A DNA stretch of 64,000 bases from a virus, in IMG/VR virus record IMGVR_UViG_3300032213_001373, positions 1 to 64,000 of that record; one strand, written 5' to 3'. Positions within the stretch are counted from its first letter, which is position 1. Each line of letters begins with the position of its first letter. Shown in pieces: positions 54,597 to 63,078 of the stretch. The translations under genes and the position numbers were made by a program. The notes below the pieces were generated by a model. That model was not told the DNA's origin. It searched no databases and saw only the letters and a list, made by a program, of their open reading frames with translations.

Positions 54597-55070
54597 TCAA
54601 GAAACGGATGTTTCTTGTGAGTGAATCTTATCCCATTTTCCCATCAATTCAATTGATAGATCCGGGTATCGATTCCAATCAATCCGTGGGGCTTCAAGAA
54701 GCCCACGAGATTGAAAGCTTTCGATAGTTGCTTCGACGATTGCTCTGCTGTACATCCGCCATCCGGGCTTCTTTACACCATTTACAACCATTGACTTCAA
54801 GCGATAGGGTGCACGTGGTATATAACCTTTTCGTTCCCAAAGCCTCAAAGTAACTAACGGTCTGCCTAATGCAAGAGCTAACGCACCTGCACTAAACAAT
54901 TCTAACTCCTTACCTGTTGGTAAGGTTTTTACCTGTGGATCGGAATCCCAGGAACCTACTGTAGCAGCTTTTTTAACCTTCGCTTTAGGGTCGGGTTCTC
55001 TGCGCTTACGTTTAGAGCCTGGATAAAAATCATCTAGGCTACTAAATAACTTATCTACTTCATCGTTCAT
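54597..55070 (-). CDS. MerR-like DNA-binding protein
   Basis: 157 residues. After a charged start, ELFSAGALALALGRPLVTLR then LWERKGYIPRAPYRLKSM shows a MerR-type helix-turn-helix with the W-E-R-x-G-x-I-P wing. A Trp/Tyr-rich tail (WRMYSRAIVEATIESFQSRG) follows. No effector-binding domain. It overlaps the upstream gene by 4 bases. It may regulate the replication block or act as a DNA-binding subunit. Confidence 0.72.
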   Translation of the reverse strand: MNDEVDKLFSSLDDFYPGSKRKRREPDPKAKVKKAATVGSWDSDPQVKTLPTGKELELFSAGALALALGRPLVTLRLWERKGYIPRAPYRLKSMVVNGVKKPGWRMYSRAIVEATIESFQSRGLLEAPRIDWNRYPDLSIELMGKWDKIHSQETSVS

Positions 55071-55507
55071 GATTTACTTGGAACAAACGCCCATGTAATC
55101 TTCTTAGGGAACATAGTATCCACATCTTCTTCAGAGAGCAAACCCTCATAAAGGCAAGCCATAACTGCGTCCTCATCCAGTACCGGCATAGTTCTAAAGC
55201 AACGGCTTTCCAATCCTTTTTCCTTTAGGATTCGCTCTGCCTCATCTAGATCCAAGCTTTGTGAAACACGACGCTCACGCTTTAAAGATACATACCCACC
55301 AACCTCTTCAGGAAGTTGGTACCACTTGTGGCCCTTATCATCTTCTTCACCATCTGAATCTACAAGATCTGATAGGTAAGACTTTACTTGGGTAAGTTCT
55401 TTTGTTGCATCATCAATTTTATTTTTTAAGAATACAAAGTTACGTACTTTACCTAGTACGCCATCGTCAGCAGATACTGATCTAGATGGTTTTTCAATCT
55501 TTGCCAT
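55067..55507 (-). CDS. Conserved-looking replication-block protein of unknown function
   Basis: 146 residues. VLGKVRNFVFLKNKIDDATK, then a coiled region, DDKGHKWYQLPEEVGGYVSL and ERRVSQSLDLDEAERILKEK and the end MFPKKITWAFVPSK. Similar proteins appear near polymerase genes in actinophages; role unknown. It may bind DNA through its N-terminal basic helix. Confidence 0.65.
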   Translation of the reverse strand: MAKIEKPSRSVSADDGVLGKVRNFVFLKNKIDDATKELTQVKSYLSDLVDSDGEEDDKGHKWYQLPEEVGGYVSLKRERRVSQSLDLDEAERILKEKGLESRCFRTMPVLDEDAVMACLYEGLLSEEDVDTMFPKKITWAFVPSKS

Positions 55508-55566
55508 AACGCCCTCTTTCTCTTTGTTGGTGAGCAGTTTAGGGACATACTCAGGTCACTGTCAAA

Positions 55567-56067
55567 TTAATTAATCTCGATTACCTTTGGTTTCTTTTCC
55601 TCAGGAAGCTCCTGACGAAGAAGAATACGAAGCATACCATCCTTCATATCGGCGCTGTCAACCACGACGTACTCAGCTAGAGCAAAGTCTTGCTTGAAGT
55701 CTCGGGAAGCAATGCCTTTATGAACATAGTTATCCACAGATGGTAGGGCTGAGCCTTCTACTGTCAAAGTTAGTTCCTTGACAGAGATCTTGATGTCTTC
55801 TTTTGAGAATCCGGCAACAGCAATTTCCAGGACGTAGTTGTCCTTGGACTTGTAGATGTTGTAAGGCGGGTAGGAAGTCATCTTTGCCTCAGAAGCAATT
55901 GACTTTAGGGTTTCAAACAAAGGATCAAACCCGATAGCCCAACGCTCAAACTGTGGGAAGAGTGAATTGATTGTAACTGGCCCAGGGGATGTAGCGGCTG
56001 GCTTTTTGTGCCAATCGTAGTCTGGGTACTTTTTGTTGCCTTCATGAGGCATGGGAATTAGAGCCAT
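55567..56067 (-). CDS. Hsp20 small heat-shock protein
   Basis: 166 residues. After a 60-residue N-terminal arm, YPPYNIYKSKDNYVLEIAVA then GFSKEDIKISVKELTLTVEG forms the α-crystallin domain, with YVHKGIASRDFKQDFALAEY and a final LRILLRQELPEEKKPKVIEI (the I-x-I-like anchor is IEIN). These ATP-independent chaperones hold unfolding proteins and form oligomers. T4-like marine phages carry homologues. The AAGGAG site 6 bases upstream of the ATG is strong. Confidence 0.88.
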   Translation of the reverse strand: MALIPMPHEGNKKYPDYDWHKKPAATSPGPVTINSLFPQFERWAIGFDPLFETLKSIASEAKMTSYPPYNIYKSKDNYVLEIAVAGFSKEDIKISVKELTLTVEGSALPSVDNYVHKGIASRDFKQDFALAEYVVVDSADMKDGMLRILLRQELPEEKKPKVIEIN

Positions 56068-56147
56068 AATTATCTCCTTAGACGATAACTAGTAATGGAC
56101 CCCCCGTTGTGGGCAGGTCTCGGTGTATAACAACTATACCAGGGAAT

Positions 56148-56291
56148 TTATTCCCCGATATATTTTTTCAATGCCTCAATGATTACCTCTGTGACGGTAC
56201 GCTCTTCGATGGCAGCCTTATCCTTTACGGCATTCCAGAGGTCGTTAGAGACTCGGATGGTCCGTGTAGGCGTCTTCGGTGCATTGGGCAT
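56148..56291 (-). CDS. 47-residue ribbon-helix-helix protein
   Basis: MPNAPKTPTRTIRVSNDLWN then AVKDKAAIEERTVTEVIIEA and LKKYIGE: a basic β-strand T-R-T-I-R-V followed by two helices, the classical RHH fold of small DNA-binding regulators such as Arc or ParG. The ribosome site is poor. Located between the helicase and Hsp20 genes; it could repress the surrounding genes. Confidence 0.75.
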   Translation of the reverse strand: MPNAPKTPTRTIRVSNDLWNAVKDKAAIEERTVTEVIIEALKKYIGE

Positions 56292-56300
56292 ACATATATT

Positions 56301-57863
56301 TTAAACCGTAATGTTCTGTAAGAAAGCACGAAGTGACCCCGCAGTTAAGGCTACCCCACCCTCAGAATTAATACCTTCACCGTCCAATACAGCCCCAGCT
56401 ACAGCCAGTTTCTGAGCCAGCATAGCGTGCTGTCGCTCCTCGATAGACCCCTCCATAAGGAAGTCTTGGACGACTATGGTTTTCCATGTACTAGACGCAC
56501 GACGAATACGACCGTTGCGCTGTACAGCCAAGCCAGCATTCCACGGCAAGTCGTAATTAATGAGTAGGTTAGCCTGAGGAAGATCCACCCCATACCCACC
56601 AGCATCAGAACTAACGAGGATACGAGTACCAGGCTGAGTCTGAAACTTAAGTTTAGAATCTTCTTTAGCTTTTGCATTCATCTCTCCTGTGTAGGGTGCG
56701 CTACCCCAATCCATAATTAAAGCATCACGAATAATATCAACCATGTGTACATAGCTGGTAAAGATAACAAGTTTGTTCTTGTCATCTGAATTTAAAAAGT
56801 TATCAACATATTCTTTAAGAGCGGAAAGTTTAGGATGCTTAGTAACACTGTCTAAACGTCCAGAATCTTTTAGGCCACTGACATATCCGGAAGACTCTGA
56901 GGATACTTGCAGCAATTCAGGGTGATCGCAAAGCATTCTAAGTGCAGTTAGTTTAGACATGATACGACCTCGTAAAGCATCCGCACCTTCAAAGCTATCT
57001 GCGTGACCGTAATGCGTAAAGATGTCAAAAGACGCACCGTAGGAATCCGTAGCTTCATCTAGATCGTTGAGGATTTCATTAGCAATACTCTTGTATAGTT
57101 TTTTAGATGCTGAATCAAAAGGAACAAGAATAGGCTCAGCAAAAATTGTTTCTGGCAAGTAAGGTGCAACATCTTCGTCGGTCTGACGTTTGCGTACACA
57201 CGCCTCCATCAATGTCTTGTTAAGTATAGGAAGGTTACGGTAACGCTCTACACCACCAAAGCGGTTGCGAACAATAAAGGTTTGATCGAATAGATCAAAG
57301 CGCCCTAGCAATGAAGGGTCTACAAACTGCATAATTGAATATAGTTCTTCCGGCTTTCCGTTCTCTACGGGTGTGCCGGTTAGAGCAAACTTGTAATCGC
57401 TCTTAAGTTTCTTTACATACTTTGATCGTTTTGATCTAAAGCTTTTGATTGCGGTTGCTTCGTCGCAGACAATGAATCCCGTAGGGAGCTGTCGTACGTA
57501 CTCCCAGTCGTTAACAACTTGCTCGTAGTTAATAATGACATAATCAACCAACGAATGGCCCCAGTCGAGTGCTTCGATGTACTGGGCTTCCCTTTGTTTT
57601 GGCGTTCCATCAATAACCAGAGGTGTTGAAGTTCCATCAGTAAATTTCCTAATCTGTTCTGCCCATTGGTATTTAAGGCTAGAAAGACAGATGATAATAC
57701 CTGGCTCCCGGATTGAACCGTTGTCCATCAACTGTTCGAGCGCAGCTATAGTCAGGACTGTCTTTCCAAGCCCCAAATCATAGGCCACTAACATCTTGCC
57801 GCGATCGCACATTGCGTCTACGGCTTCTGGTTGGTAAGGCAATAAGGTACCTGTGAAGGTCAT
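56301..57863 (-). CDS. SNF2-type DEAD/DEAH helicase
   Basis: 520 residues. Walker A MLVAYDLGLGKTVLTIAALE, motif II FIVCDEATAIK (D-E-A-T), ALTGTPVENGKPEELYSIMQ (motif III and IV region), ILVSSDAGGYGVDLPQANLL and INYDLPWNAGLAVQRNGRIR (motif V and VI with Q-R-x-G-R-x-x-R). Such phage helicases remodel DNA-bound proteins or forks. The start ATG 57863 overlaps the stop of the membrane-protein gene. Confidence 0.9.
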   Translation of the reverse strand: MTFTGTLLPYQPEAVDAMCDRGKMLVAYDLGLGKTVLTIAALEQLMDNGSIREPGIIICLSSLKYQWAEQIRKFTDGTSTPLVIDGTPKQREAQYIEALDWGHSLVDYVIINYEQVVNDWEYVRQLPTGFIVCDEATAIKSFRSKRSKYVKKLKSDYKFALTGTPVENGKPEELYSIMQFVDPSLLGRFDLFDQTFIVRNRFGGVERYRNLPILNKTLMEACVRKRQTDEDVAPYLPETIFAEPILVPFDSASKKLYKSIANEILNDLDEATDSYGASFDIFTHYGHADSFEGADALRGRIMSKLTALRMLCDHPELLQVSSESSGYVSGLKDSGRLDSVTKHPKLSALKEYVDNFLNSDDKNKLVIFTSYVHMVDIIRDALIMDWGSAPYTGEMNAKAKEDSKLKFQTQPGTRILVSSDAGGYGVDLPQANLLINYDLPWNAGLAVQRNGRIRRASSTWKTIVVQDFLMEGSIEERQHAMLAQKLAVAGAVLDGEGINSEGGVALTAGSLRAFLQNITV

Positions 57864-58078
57864 ACGAGTTCGTCTCTCCTCCAGTGGATAAAAGACTTCA
57901 CGTAAACAATTGCGTAAGCAATAGCAGAAAAGATAAACCCATATTGCTTAGTAGTGACGGCATATACGATCCAAATTACTTCGTTAACTAGTAGGACTAT
58001 CCATCCCCAAATAGTTTTCTTTCCCACGAAGTAGATTCCGCAAACACCAATGGCAGCTAAAACCCAAGACCAGTACAT
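57860..58078 (-). CDS. Small membrane protein
   Basis: 72 residues with three membrane spans: MYWSWVLAAIGVCGIYFVGK, KTIWGWIVLLVNEVIWIVYA and YGFIFSAIAYAIVYVKSFIH, separated by short polar turns. Trp/Tyr-rich like actinophage membrane proteins that resemble half-size PnuC-type transporters. Function unknown; it lies between primase and helicase genes with a 4-base overlap. Confidence 0.7.
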   Translation of the reverse strand: MYWSWVLAAIGVCGIYFVGKKTIWGWIVLLVNEVIWIVYAVTTKQYGFIFSAIAYAIVYVKSFIHWRRDELV

Positions 58079-58086
58079 ACCTGCCC

Positions 58087-59064
58087 CTAACTGTAGATTG
58101 CAGACTCTCCGAATACGCAGTGCCTAGCATTTTCAATTCCATATACTACCTGATCCCGAGTCATGTCACCGATGTCTTTGGCGCCACTATCTCCGTAGGC
58201 AAAGAACCAGCACTCCATACCAAGCTTCTTAATCTTAGCAAACATTTCTTTAGAGGCTTTCTCCCCAGCCGGATCGATCTTGGGGTTATCAAATGCCAGT
58301 ATTAACTTGTCAGCTTGACGCATTAGTTCAACCTGTTCAGAGCTTACAGAAGCTCCAAAGGTAGAGACTCCATCTGGACCTACTTTTAAAGATCTTAAAT
58401 AGACCGCATCTAAAGGAGATTCTACTACAATCATAGTTCCTCCTAACCACACGTCCAATCCAAATAAAGTCTTAGACTTCTGAACACCGGCTGGACGGTT
58501 TCTAAAGAGTCGATTGCTCTGACCCTTCTCCTGCCAGCCCATAAGCTTGCCACTATCAGCGTGACGTATAGGTGTGATCCAAGCCTCTTGTCGCTTATCC
58601 CAACGCACACCATAGTCATAGCAAGCGTTCTCAGTTAGCTTACGAGCCTGAACAGCCCACTCCGGAGGAGAGTCAAAGATTGCAAGACGGGCTTCGCTCA
58701 TCTCAACTGGTCTAGGAATAGATACGTAGCTGTTACGCATCTCCTCCATCTGCTTTACAAGAAGGTCAAGGTCTACCTCAACGTTAGCTCGCAACCAATC
58801 CTTGGCTGCCTCTAGATCAAGGCGTCCCCACTCTGTCTTAAGCTCAAGCACTTCCGCGACAAGAGTTATAAGAGTTCCCTTGTATCCACAGGAGAAGCAA
58901 TGGTGGACACCAGTCTCAGAGTTGATTGACCAGGATGGATTGTGATCTTCCTTGCCGGTTCTCTCTAAGTGCATAGGGCACCAACCAGTCAGCTCACTGT
59001 TCCGCTGAGTGGTATCGATACCAAGACGTAGCAGAGCTTGCTGTACGTCACCTTCTCTATACAT
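58087..59064 (-). CDS. DNA primase (zinc-finger plus Toprim)
   Basis: 325 residues from ATG 59064, set by the TAATG overlap with the small zinc gene; the ATG at 59112 is not used. WCPMHLERTG ... HHCFSCGYKGTLI is a CHC2-type zinc-finger (C-x2-H ... C-x2-C) that binds template DNA. TMIVVESPLDAVYLRSLKVG holds the Toprim Glu, and KLILAFDNPKIDPAGEKASK gives the D-N-P variant of its DxD. The enzyme is shorter than DnaG and lacks a C-terminal helicase. It works with the DnaB helicase at 59478. Confidence 0.88.
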   Translation of the reverse strand: MYREGDVQQALLRLGIDTTQRNSELTGWCPMHLERTGKEDHNPSWSINSETGVHHCFSCGYKGTLITLVAEVLELKTEWGRLDLEAAKDWLRANVEVDLDLLVKQMEEMRNSYVSIPRPVEMSEARLAIFDSPPEWAVQARKLTENACYDYGVRWDKRQEAWITPIRHADSGKLMGWQEKGQSNRLFRNRPAGVQKSKTLFGLDVWLGGTMIVVESPLDAVYLRSLKVGPDGVSTFGASVSSEQVELMRQADKLILAFDNPKIDPAGEKASKEMFAKIKKLGMECWFFAYGDSGAKDIGDMTRDQVVYGIENARHCVFGESAIYS

Positions 59065-59234
59065 TAGTCCACCGGTGTTGGTGCGGTTGCAAGCGCACCG
59101 CATAACGCACATTCCATATCAAGCATGTAAAGAGAGATCTCTCCCTCTTCAAACATAACCTGTACCTTCCACAGCAGAGAGCCGCAGATACATACATGCA
59201 ATGGTGCTTCTTTATCTCTAAGATCTAAACTCAT
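59064..59234 (-). CDS. 56-residue zinc-ribbon protein
   Basis: MSLDLRDKEAPLHVCICGSL then FEEGEISLYMLDMECALCGA: C-x-C and C-x2-C pairs, giving a small zinc ribbon. It starts in an ATGA overlap with the WhiB gene and ends in TAATG with the primase gene. Likely a small accessory of the primase or a protein adaptor. Confidence 0.7.
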   Translation of the reverse strand: MSLDLRDKEAPLHVCICGSLLWKVQVMFEEGEISLYMLDMECALCGALATAPTPVD

Positions 59235-59509
59235 GCCCTTACCCTCTTCCTACGACGCATTAGGCGCCGCTCATGAGGAGTTGTTGCTCCCCAAATACCA
59301 TCCAGCTCAGGATGCTTAAGTGCATACTCAAGACACCCTAGTGTTAACGGACAGCTCTTACAAATAGCCTTTGCTGTATACATATCTGCATACTCTTCAG
59401 GTGTCGAGTCTGTAAGGTCGTCCTTCTCCCTTGTAAAGAAGAGTTCAGGATCTACCTGTGCACAGAGCTGACTGCCATCAAACAATTGGTGTTCCGAATA
59501 GAGATCCAT
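59231..59509 (-). CDS. WhiB-family transcriptional regulator (copy 2)
   Basis: 92 residues from ATG 59509; ATG 59551 lies deeper in the helicase gene and is less likely. Four Cys: QLCAQVDPELFF, then AICKSCPLTLGC, with the classic C-x2-C-x5-C spacing. DGIWGATTPHERRLMRRRKR is the G-I-W-G turn and basic tail. More canonical than copy 1. Probably a Fe-S-containing partner of host sigma factor that shifts transcription. Confidence 0.88.
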   Translation of the reverse strand: MDLYSEHQLFDGSQLCAQVDPELFFTREKDDLTDSTPEEYADMYTAKAICKSCPLTLGCLEYALKHPELDGIWGATTPHERRLMRRRKRVRA

Positions 59510-60719
59510 ACTCTTCAAACTTTCCTTCCTCCCAGTCCCACAACAGGTCACTTGAAGCCGGTCCGCAGTTACGGCTGGCTACGATCTTAAGCTCACGAGA
59601 TGTATCGTCTTCTTCATCCTGCTTTTGCAAACCAAGGATTACATCTGAGTCCTGATAGAACGATGATGAATATCCAATTGCGTCCGCGGAAACTTGACGC
59701 TTCTTCATCTTCCAGAGAAGCACCTGTGTGGAGACGACGATAGGAATCTCTTTAGCCATAGCAAGATGCTTAAGGCCACGAGTTATATTGGTGAGTGCTT
59801 GAGGAGAGTTGGACTCTCCACTGACCTCATCAAGCATAAGATAAACACCGTCAACAAAAACAATGTTAGGACGAAGCTTGTCGATCTTTGCTGAGAGTCC
59901 TGTAACTGTCATTGCTGATACTGAATCTGTTAGATAGAAGTTGTGCATGGTCTCCATCTTTGTTAGTGCTGCTTTGTAGCGAGCTTCTTCATCTGGATTA
60001 AGAGAACCACGGATAAGTCGAGAGTGTGCAATCTTGGCACGCATTGCATCGTGACGATGTTGCTGTTCAATGTTAGTCATCTCAAAAGATTGGAACATTG
60101 GAACAAACCCATCTTCGTGAATGTTAACTGCAACCTGCATTGCAAGCACAGACTTACCGGTCTTAGGTGGTGCAATGATTGTTACAAGTTGTCCCGGCTG
60201 AAGACCTGCAGTTGCTTGGTCGATAGTTCTAAAGCCGGTTGCCATTCCAAGCAAACCATTAGGACGAGTCTTAACACTTAGATACTCATCAAAACGATTC
60301 ATTGGATCTTTAGTTAGATCGATATCAGATGACTCTGCTACACCCTCATCTGCAATACGGGCAACGCCACGACTCATCGCAGCTAAAGCAGAGTTGTGAT
60401 CTCCCTGTGAGATTGCCTCTGCTGCACTCTGTACTACGTCAATAGTGTGCTGGCGTTTGCGGTACTCAACTAACTGATCTACAAGATACTCAAGAGAATC
60501 TTCTACTGCCAAGAGGTTGTAGGTAGGAAAGTTATCTTTGACTGTGACAGCTGTAGGAACTTCGCTGTACTTAGTCCAGTGCTGTCTAAGGAACTGCCAG
60601 ACCTGTCGATTCTCATCAACAAAGAACCAACCGTCCTGAACCCCGGCCTCTAGCAGAGGAGCGATATCACGGGTGCGGATAGCACGAGACAGTAACCTGA
60701 TCTCATTATCTGCTGCCAT
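59478..60719 (-). CDS. Replicative DNA helicase, DnaB-like
   Basis: 413 residues. The N-terminal helical domain (EIRLLSRAIRTRDIAPLLEA) is followed by a RecA-like core: TGFRTIDQATAGLQPGQLVT, Walker A APPKTGKSVLAMQVA, FQSFEM, LRPNIVFVDGVYLML, and VVSTQVLLWKMKKRQ. DnaB unwinds the fork in the 5'-3' direction and recruits primase. It is loaded by the ATPase at 61425. It overlaps WhiB copy 2 by 32 bases. Confidence 0.9.
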   Translation of the reverse strand: MAADNEIRLLSRAIRTRDIAPLLEAGVQDGWFFVDENRQVWQFLRQHWTKYSEVPTAVTVKDNFPTYNLLAVEDSLEYLVDQLVEYRKRQHTIDVVQSAAEAISQGDHNSALAAMSRGVARIADEGVAESSDIDLTKDPMNRFDEYLSVKTRPNGLLGMATGFRTIDQATAGLQPGQLVTIIAPPKTGKSVLAMQVAVNIHEDGFVPMFQSFEMTNIEQQHRHDAMRAKIAHSRLIRGSLNPDEEARYKAALTKMETMHNFYLTDSVSAMTVTGLSAKIDKLRPNIVFVDGVYLMLDEVSGESNSPQALTNITRGLKHLAMAKEIPIVVSTQVLLWKMKKRQVSADAIGYSSSFYQDSDVILGLQKQDEEDDTSRELKIVASRNCGPASSDLLWDWEEGKFEEYGSLFGTPIV

Positions 60720-61126
60720 TAGACCTTCCCCTCAATGTTAATGTACTTGCTTCCATAGCGTAACCCACGTTCTGGAATATCCACAACTCCGTACAACTCT
60801 GGTCTGTAGGGAAGTTCAGCAACCAGGTCTGCGACTACGTTATATGCAATGTAATAGTTAAACGGATTAGTGCCAAGATTATCTAGATCCTCTTGTACAC
60901 GATCCATTTCTTTTTGAGTATAGCCAAACCCAACTAACTCTAAACGGTACTCATACTTTTCAGCAAAGCGCCAGAACAGAGAAAGGGATTGTCGATTGTA
61001 AGTTACCTCTTCACCGAAGACAGGGATCCCTAGAACCTTTTTAAAGGTAGGGCTGCGATCGATGATGCAGTCAATAGCAACTGCAATTCTTGGAGGAACT
61101 TCATTTGAAATATCGCCCCCCTTCAT
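60719..61126 (-). CDS. Unknown α/β protein of the replication block
   Basis: 135 residues. RIAVAIDCIIDRSPTFKKVL, then FAEKYEYRLELVGFGYTQKE and LPYRPELYGVVDIPERGLRY. The pattern of alternating strands and helices with early Asp residues is vaguely HAD- or RNase H-like, but not enough for a call. It shares one base with the DnaB stop-start boundary, so it is co-translated. Confidence 0.6.
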   Translation of the reverse strand: MKGGDISNEVPPRIAVAIDCIIDRSPTFKKVLGIPVFGEEVTYNRQSLSLFWRFAEKYEYRLELVGFGYTQKEMDRVQEDLDNLGTNPFNYYIAYNVVADLVAELPYRPELYGVVDIPERGLRYGSKYINIEGKV

Positions 61127-61128
61127 AA

Positions 61129-61413
61129 TTAGACTACCTCAATTTTTCCGTAGTCAATTAATAGTTTGCGAAACAACTTGGGATCCTTACTAGCGATGAT
61201 GGTGTCTAGTTTGGACGCACGATTAGAAACCTCGGTTGGATACACTCCACCGTTCTCTTCCATACGTGACTTAACAAAGCGGGTGTGCTTGCAGTTACCT
61301 CTGGAATCAAACCCAGGGCAAGAACAACGAAGTCGTTCTGTAGAGAGATTGATTTCAACCTCGTGCACGCCAGTATCTGATAAAAAGATCTGGGTAACTT
61401 GCCAGTAATTCAT
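61129..61413 (-). CDS. SWIM zinc-finger protein
   Basis: 94 residues from ATG 61413 (AGGA 5 bases upstream). VEINLSTERLRCSCPGFDSR then GNCKHTRFVKSRMEE: C-x-C ... C-x-H, the SWIM finger, a small domain for DNA or protein contact. A helical region with a last IDYGKIEVV follows. SWIM proteins are linked to recombination and DNA repair in other systems. Confidence 0.82.
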   Translation of the reverse strand: MNYWQVTQIFLSDTGVHEVEINLSTERLRCSCPGFDSRGNCKHTRFVKSRMEENGGVYPTEVSNRASKLDTIIASKDPKLFRKLLIDYGKIEVV

Positions 61414-61424
61414 CTTCGTCCTAA

Positions 61425-62102
61425 TCATCGTCGTCGATCTCCTCCGGTAGCAATTATGTCAAGAGGAACAAAAGCTTCATGCCCAAAGCTCCCCATAGAT
61501 TCTCCATACATTGAATCCCACTTGTCTAAAGAATAGTTGGTTGTAACGATAGTTGGCAACCCAGCATTAAATCTTGCACGTAGTAAAGCATCAAAAGTGT
61601 TTTCAGCCCACCCGCTTGCAGTTCTGTACTCCTTACCTAGGTCATCAAGAACTAGAAGTCGCACGTTGTTATCACGACCTGCTTCTCCATAAAGACCATT
61701 GATAAGAACTTCAAGTGTGTCATCAAACTCTGACCATTGTTGCTTCTGTAAACGAAGAAGCTTTGGGTAGTCAAGAAAAACTACTGGACGCTTTGCAGCA
61801 GAGCCTGTAGTCCCCCAACCAATAGGAGCCATAGTACGAATCAATGTCTGAGCAGTTACCGACGCAAGAGTTGTCTTGCCATGACCTGGTTCTCCCTGCA
61901 ACAAAAGACCTAGCCCACACTTCTTATCTCCGGCAGCGGTAATGACTCGTCCTTCTTCGACAAGTTTGATCCACTTATAAATCTCATCAACGACTGGGTT
62001 TTGATCCAGGTCAGAGAATTCCCACCCAACACTTTTTGTTGGGAAGCCAGCAGCATTGATCTGTGCCCTAACACTTCCAGGTAAATCTGATAGTGAATAC
62101 AT
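61425..62102 (-). CDS. DnaC/DnaI-like helicase loader ATPase
   Basis: 225 residues. Walker A GLGLLLQGEPGHGKTTLASV, Walker B VRLLVLDDLGKEYRTASGWA, sensor I TIVTTNYSLDKWDSM. Single AAA+ domain with short N-terminus, as in DnaC and IstB. It would load DnaB at the origin. Immediately downstream of the initiator-like gene (overlap of one base), forming an initiation pair. Confidence 0.88.
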   Translation of the reverse strand: MYSLSDLPGSVRAQINAAGFPTKSVGWEFSDLDQNPVVDEIYKWIKLVEEGRVITAAGDKKCGLGLLLQGEPGHGKTTLASVTAQTLIRTMAPIGWGTTGSAAKRPVVFLDYPKLLRLQKQQWSEFDDTLEVLINGLYGEAGRDNNVRLLVLDDLGKEYRTASGWAENTFDALLRARFNAGLPTIVTTNYSLDKWDSMYGESMGSFGHEAFVPLDIIATGGDRRR

Positions 62103-63055
62103 TAGCCCTCCAATAGCTTAAGCATTTTCTCTTGATGCTTCTTCAAAGCATCGTCATCACCTTCTGGTTTTTCATCGCGGTGAACCAATCCGTGAATGGT
62201 CGGATAGTATGCCACAAATCTGCGCCACAAGGGTTCACCGATTCCAGGGTCACGTAGCAACCGTGGATCAGCAAAGAACATTCTAATCGCCTTTAACATT
62301 CCAAGTCGAGTTGCACCTTCGCCAAACATCTTGTGCATCCAAGAACGGAAGTGATCGCGGTTCATCTGACCTGGTGTTCCTGGTGCAGCATCACGCATCA
62401 AGTCATAGAACTCAGCAATGATGTCGTTGCTATCCCACAACTCTTCAGGACGTTCGTTACGACGCATGTGCTTTGGCACCGCTTCGAACTTAGTCTTCTT
62501 GTACTTCTCGTTCAAACGTTTCTGACGATCCTCGATCTTTCCGACGGCGCCTGGTGATGCGTCAGCTTCCTCGCTGATGCGGAGGCGGCGGGGTTTGGGA
62601 TCTTCTTGCTCTTCTTCAAAAGGCCAACTCATTTCAACTTTCCCTTCGGACGTAGTCCCTAAAGATAAAGTACGTAGTACTTTATCTTTCTTTAAGCTAA
62701 GCGACTTAGTACTAGTATTAGTATTAGCTACTGCACTACTGTCAGTGTATAGACTGCCTGAAAACCCGTCGTCGGTCAAACCGTCGTCGGTGATTCTAAC
62801 GAATGGCATATTCAAATCGTTATTAGTAAATTTCCAATACGTTCGGAACTGACCTTTAACGCGATGCTTTTCCATTGTGATGTAACCAGCAAGCTTTAAC
62901 TCATTCATTGCAGAACGAATTGCGTCACGTCCTTCGCTAACATCTGGACGATCCGCTGCTTCCTCCGCAGAAATAACTCTGCCGATTTCTAAATAGAAAT
63001 AAAAAAATCCGACAGCACGTTTTGATAGCCTCGGATCTGTTGCGGGTGATTTCAT
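62102..63055 (-). CDS. Replication initiator/organiser (winged-helix, DnaD-like)
   Basis: 317 residues. Residues 1-75 form a winged-helix DNA-binding domain: KRAVGFFYFYLEIGRVISAE, then AIRSAMNELKLAGYITMEKH. A flexible middle follows with DDGLTDDGFSG and Ser/Thr-rich sequence. The C-terminal helical domain carries PGQMNRDHFRSWMHKMFGEG, a possible DnaD-like/loader-contact segment. In phages this type binds the origin, often lying inside its own gene, and hands over to the loader. The gene contains a long perfect inverted repeat (62661-62689). Confidence 0.7.
   Translation of the reverse strand: MKSPATDPRLSKRAVGFFYFYLEIGRVISAEEAADRPDVSEGRDAIRSAMNELKLAGYITMEKHRVKGQFRTYWKFTNNDLNMPFVRITDDGLTDDGFSGSLYTDSSAVANTNTSTKSLSLKKDKVLRTLSLGTTSEGKVEMSWPFEEEQEDPKPRRLRISEEADASPGAVGKIEDRQKRLNEKYKKTKFEAVPKHMRRNERPEELWDSNDIIAEFYDLMRDAAPGTPGQMNRDHFRSWMHKMFGEGATRLGMLKAIRMFFADPRLLRDPGIGEPLWRRFVAYYPTIHGLVHRDEKPEGDDDALKKHQEKMLKLLEG
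62661..62689. repeat. 13-bp perfect inverted repeat inside the initiator gene
   Basis: AAAGATAAAGTAC (62661-62673), GTA spacer, GTACTTTATCTTT (62677-62689). A/T-rich TTAGTACTAGTATTAGTATT sequence and two ccgtcgtcggt repeats follow within 110 bases. Candidate origin or autoregulatory operator. Confidence 0.6.
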
Positions 63056-63078
63056 AGTCCCTCCTTCAGGAGGAGACT

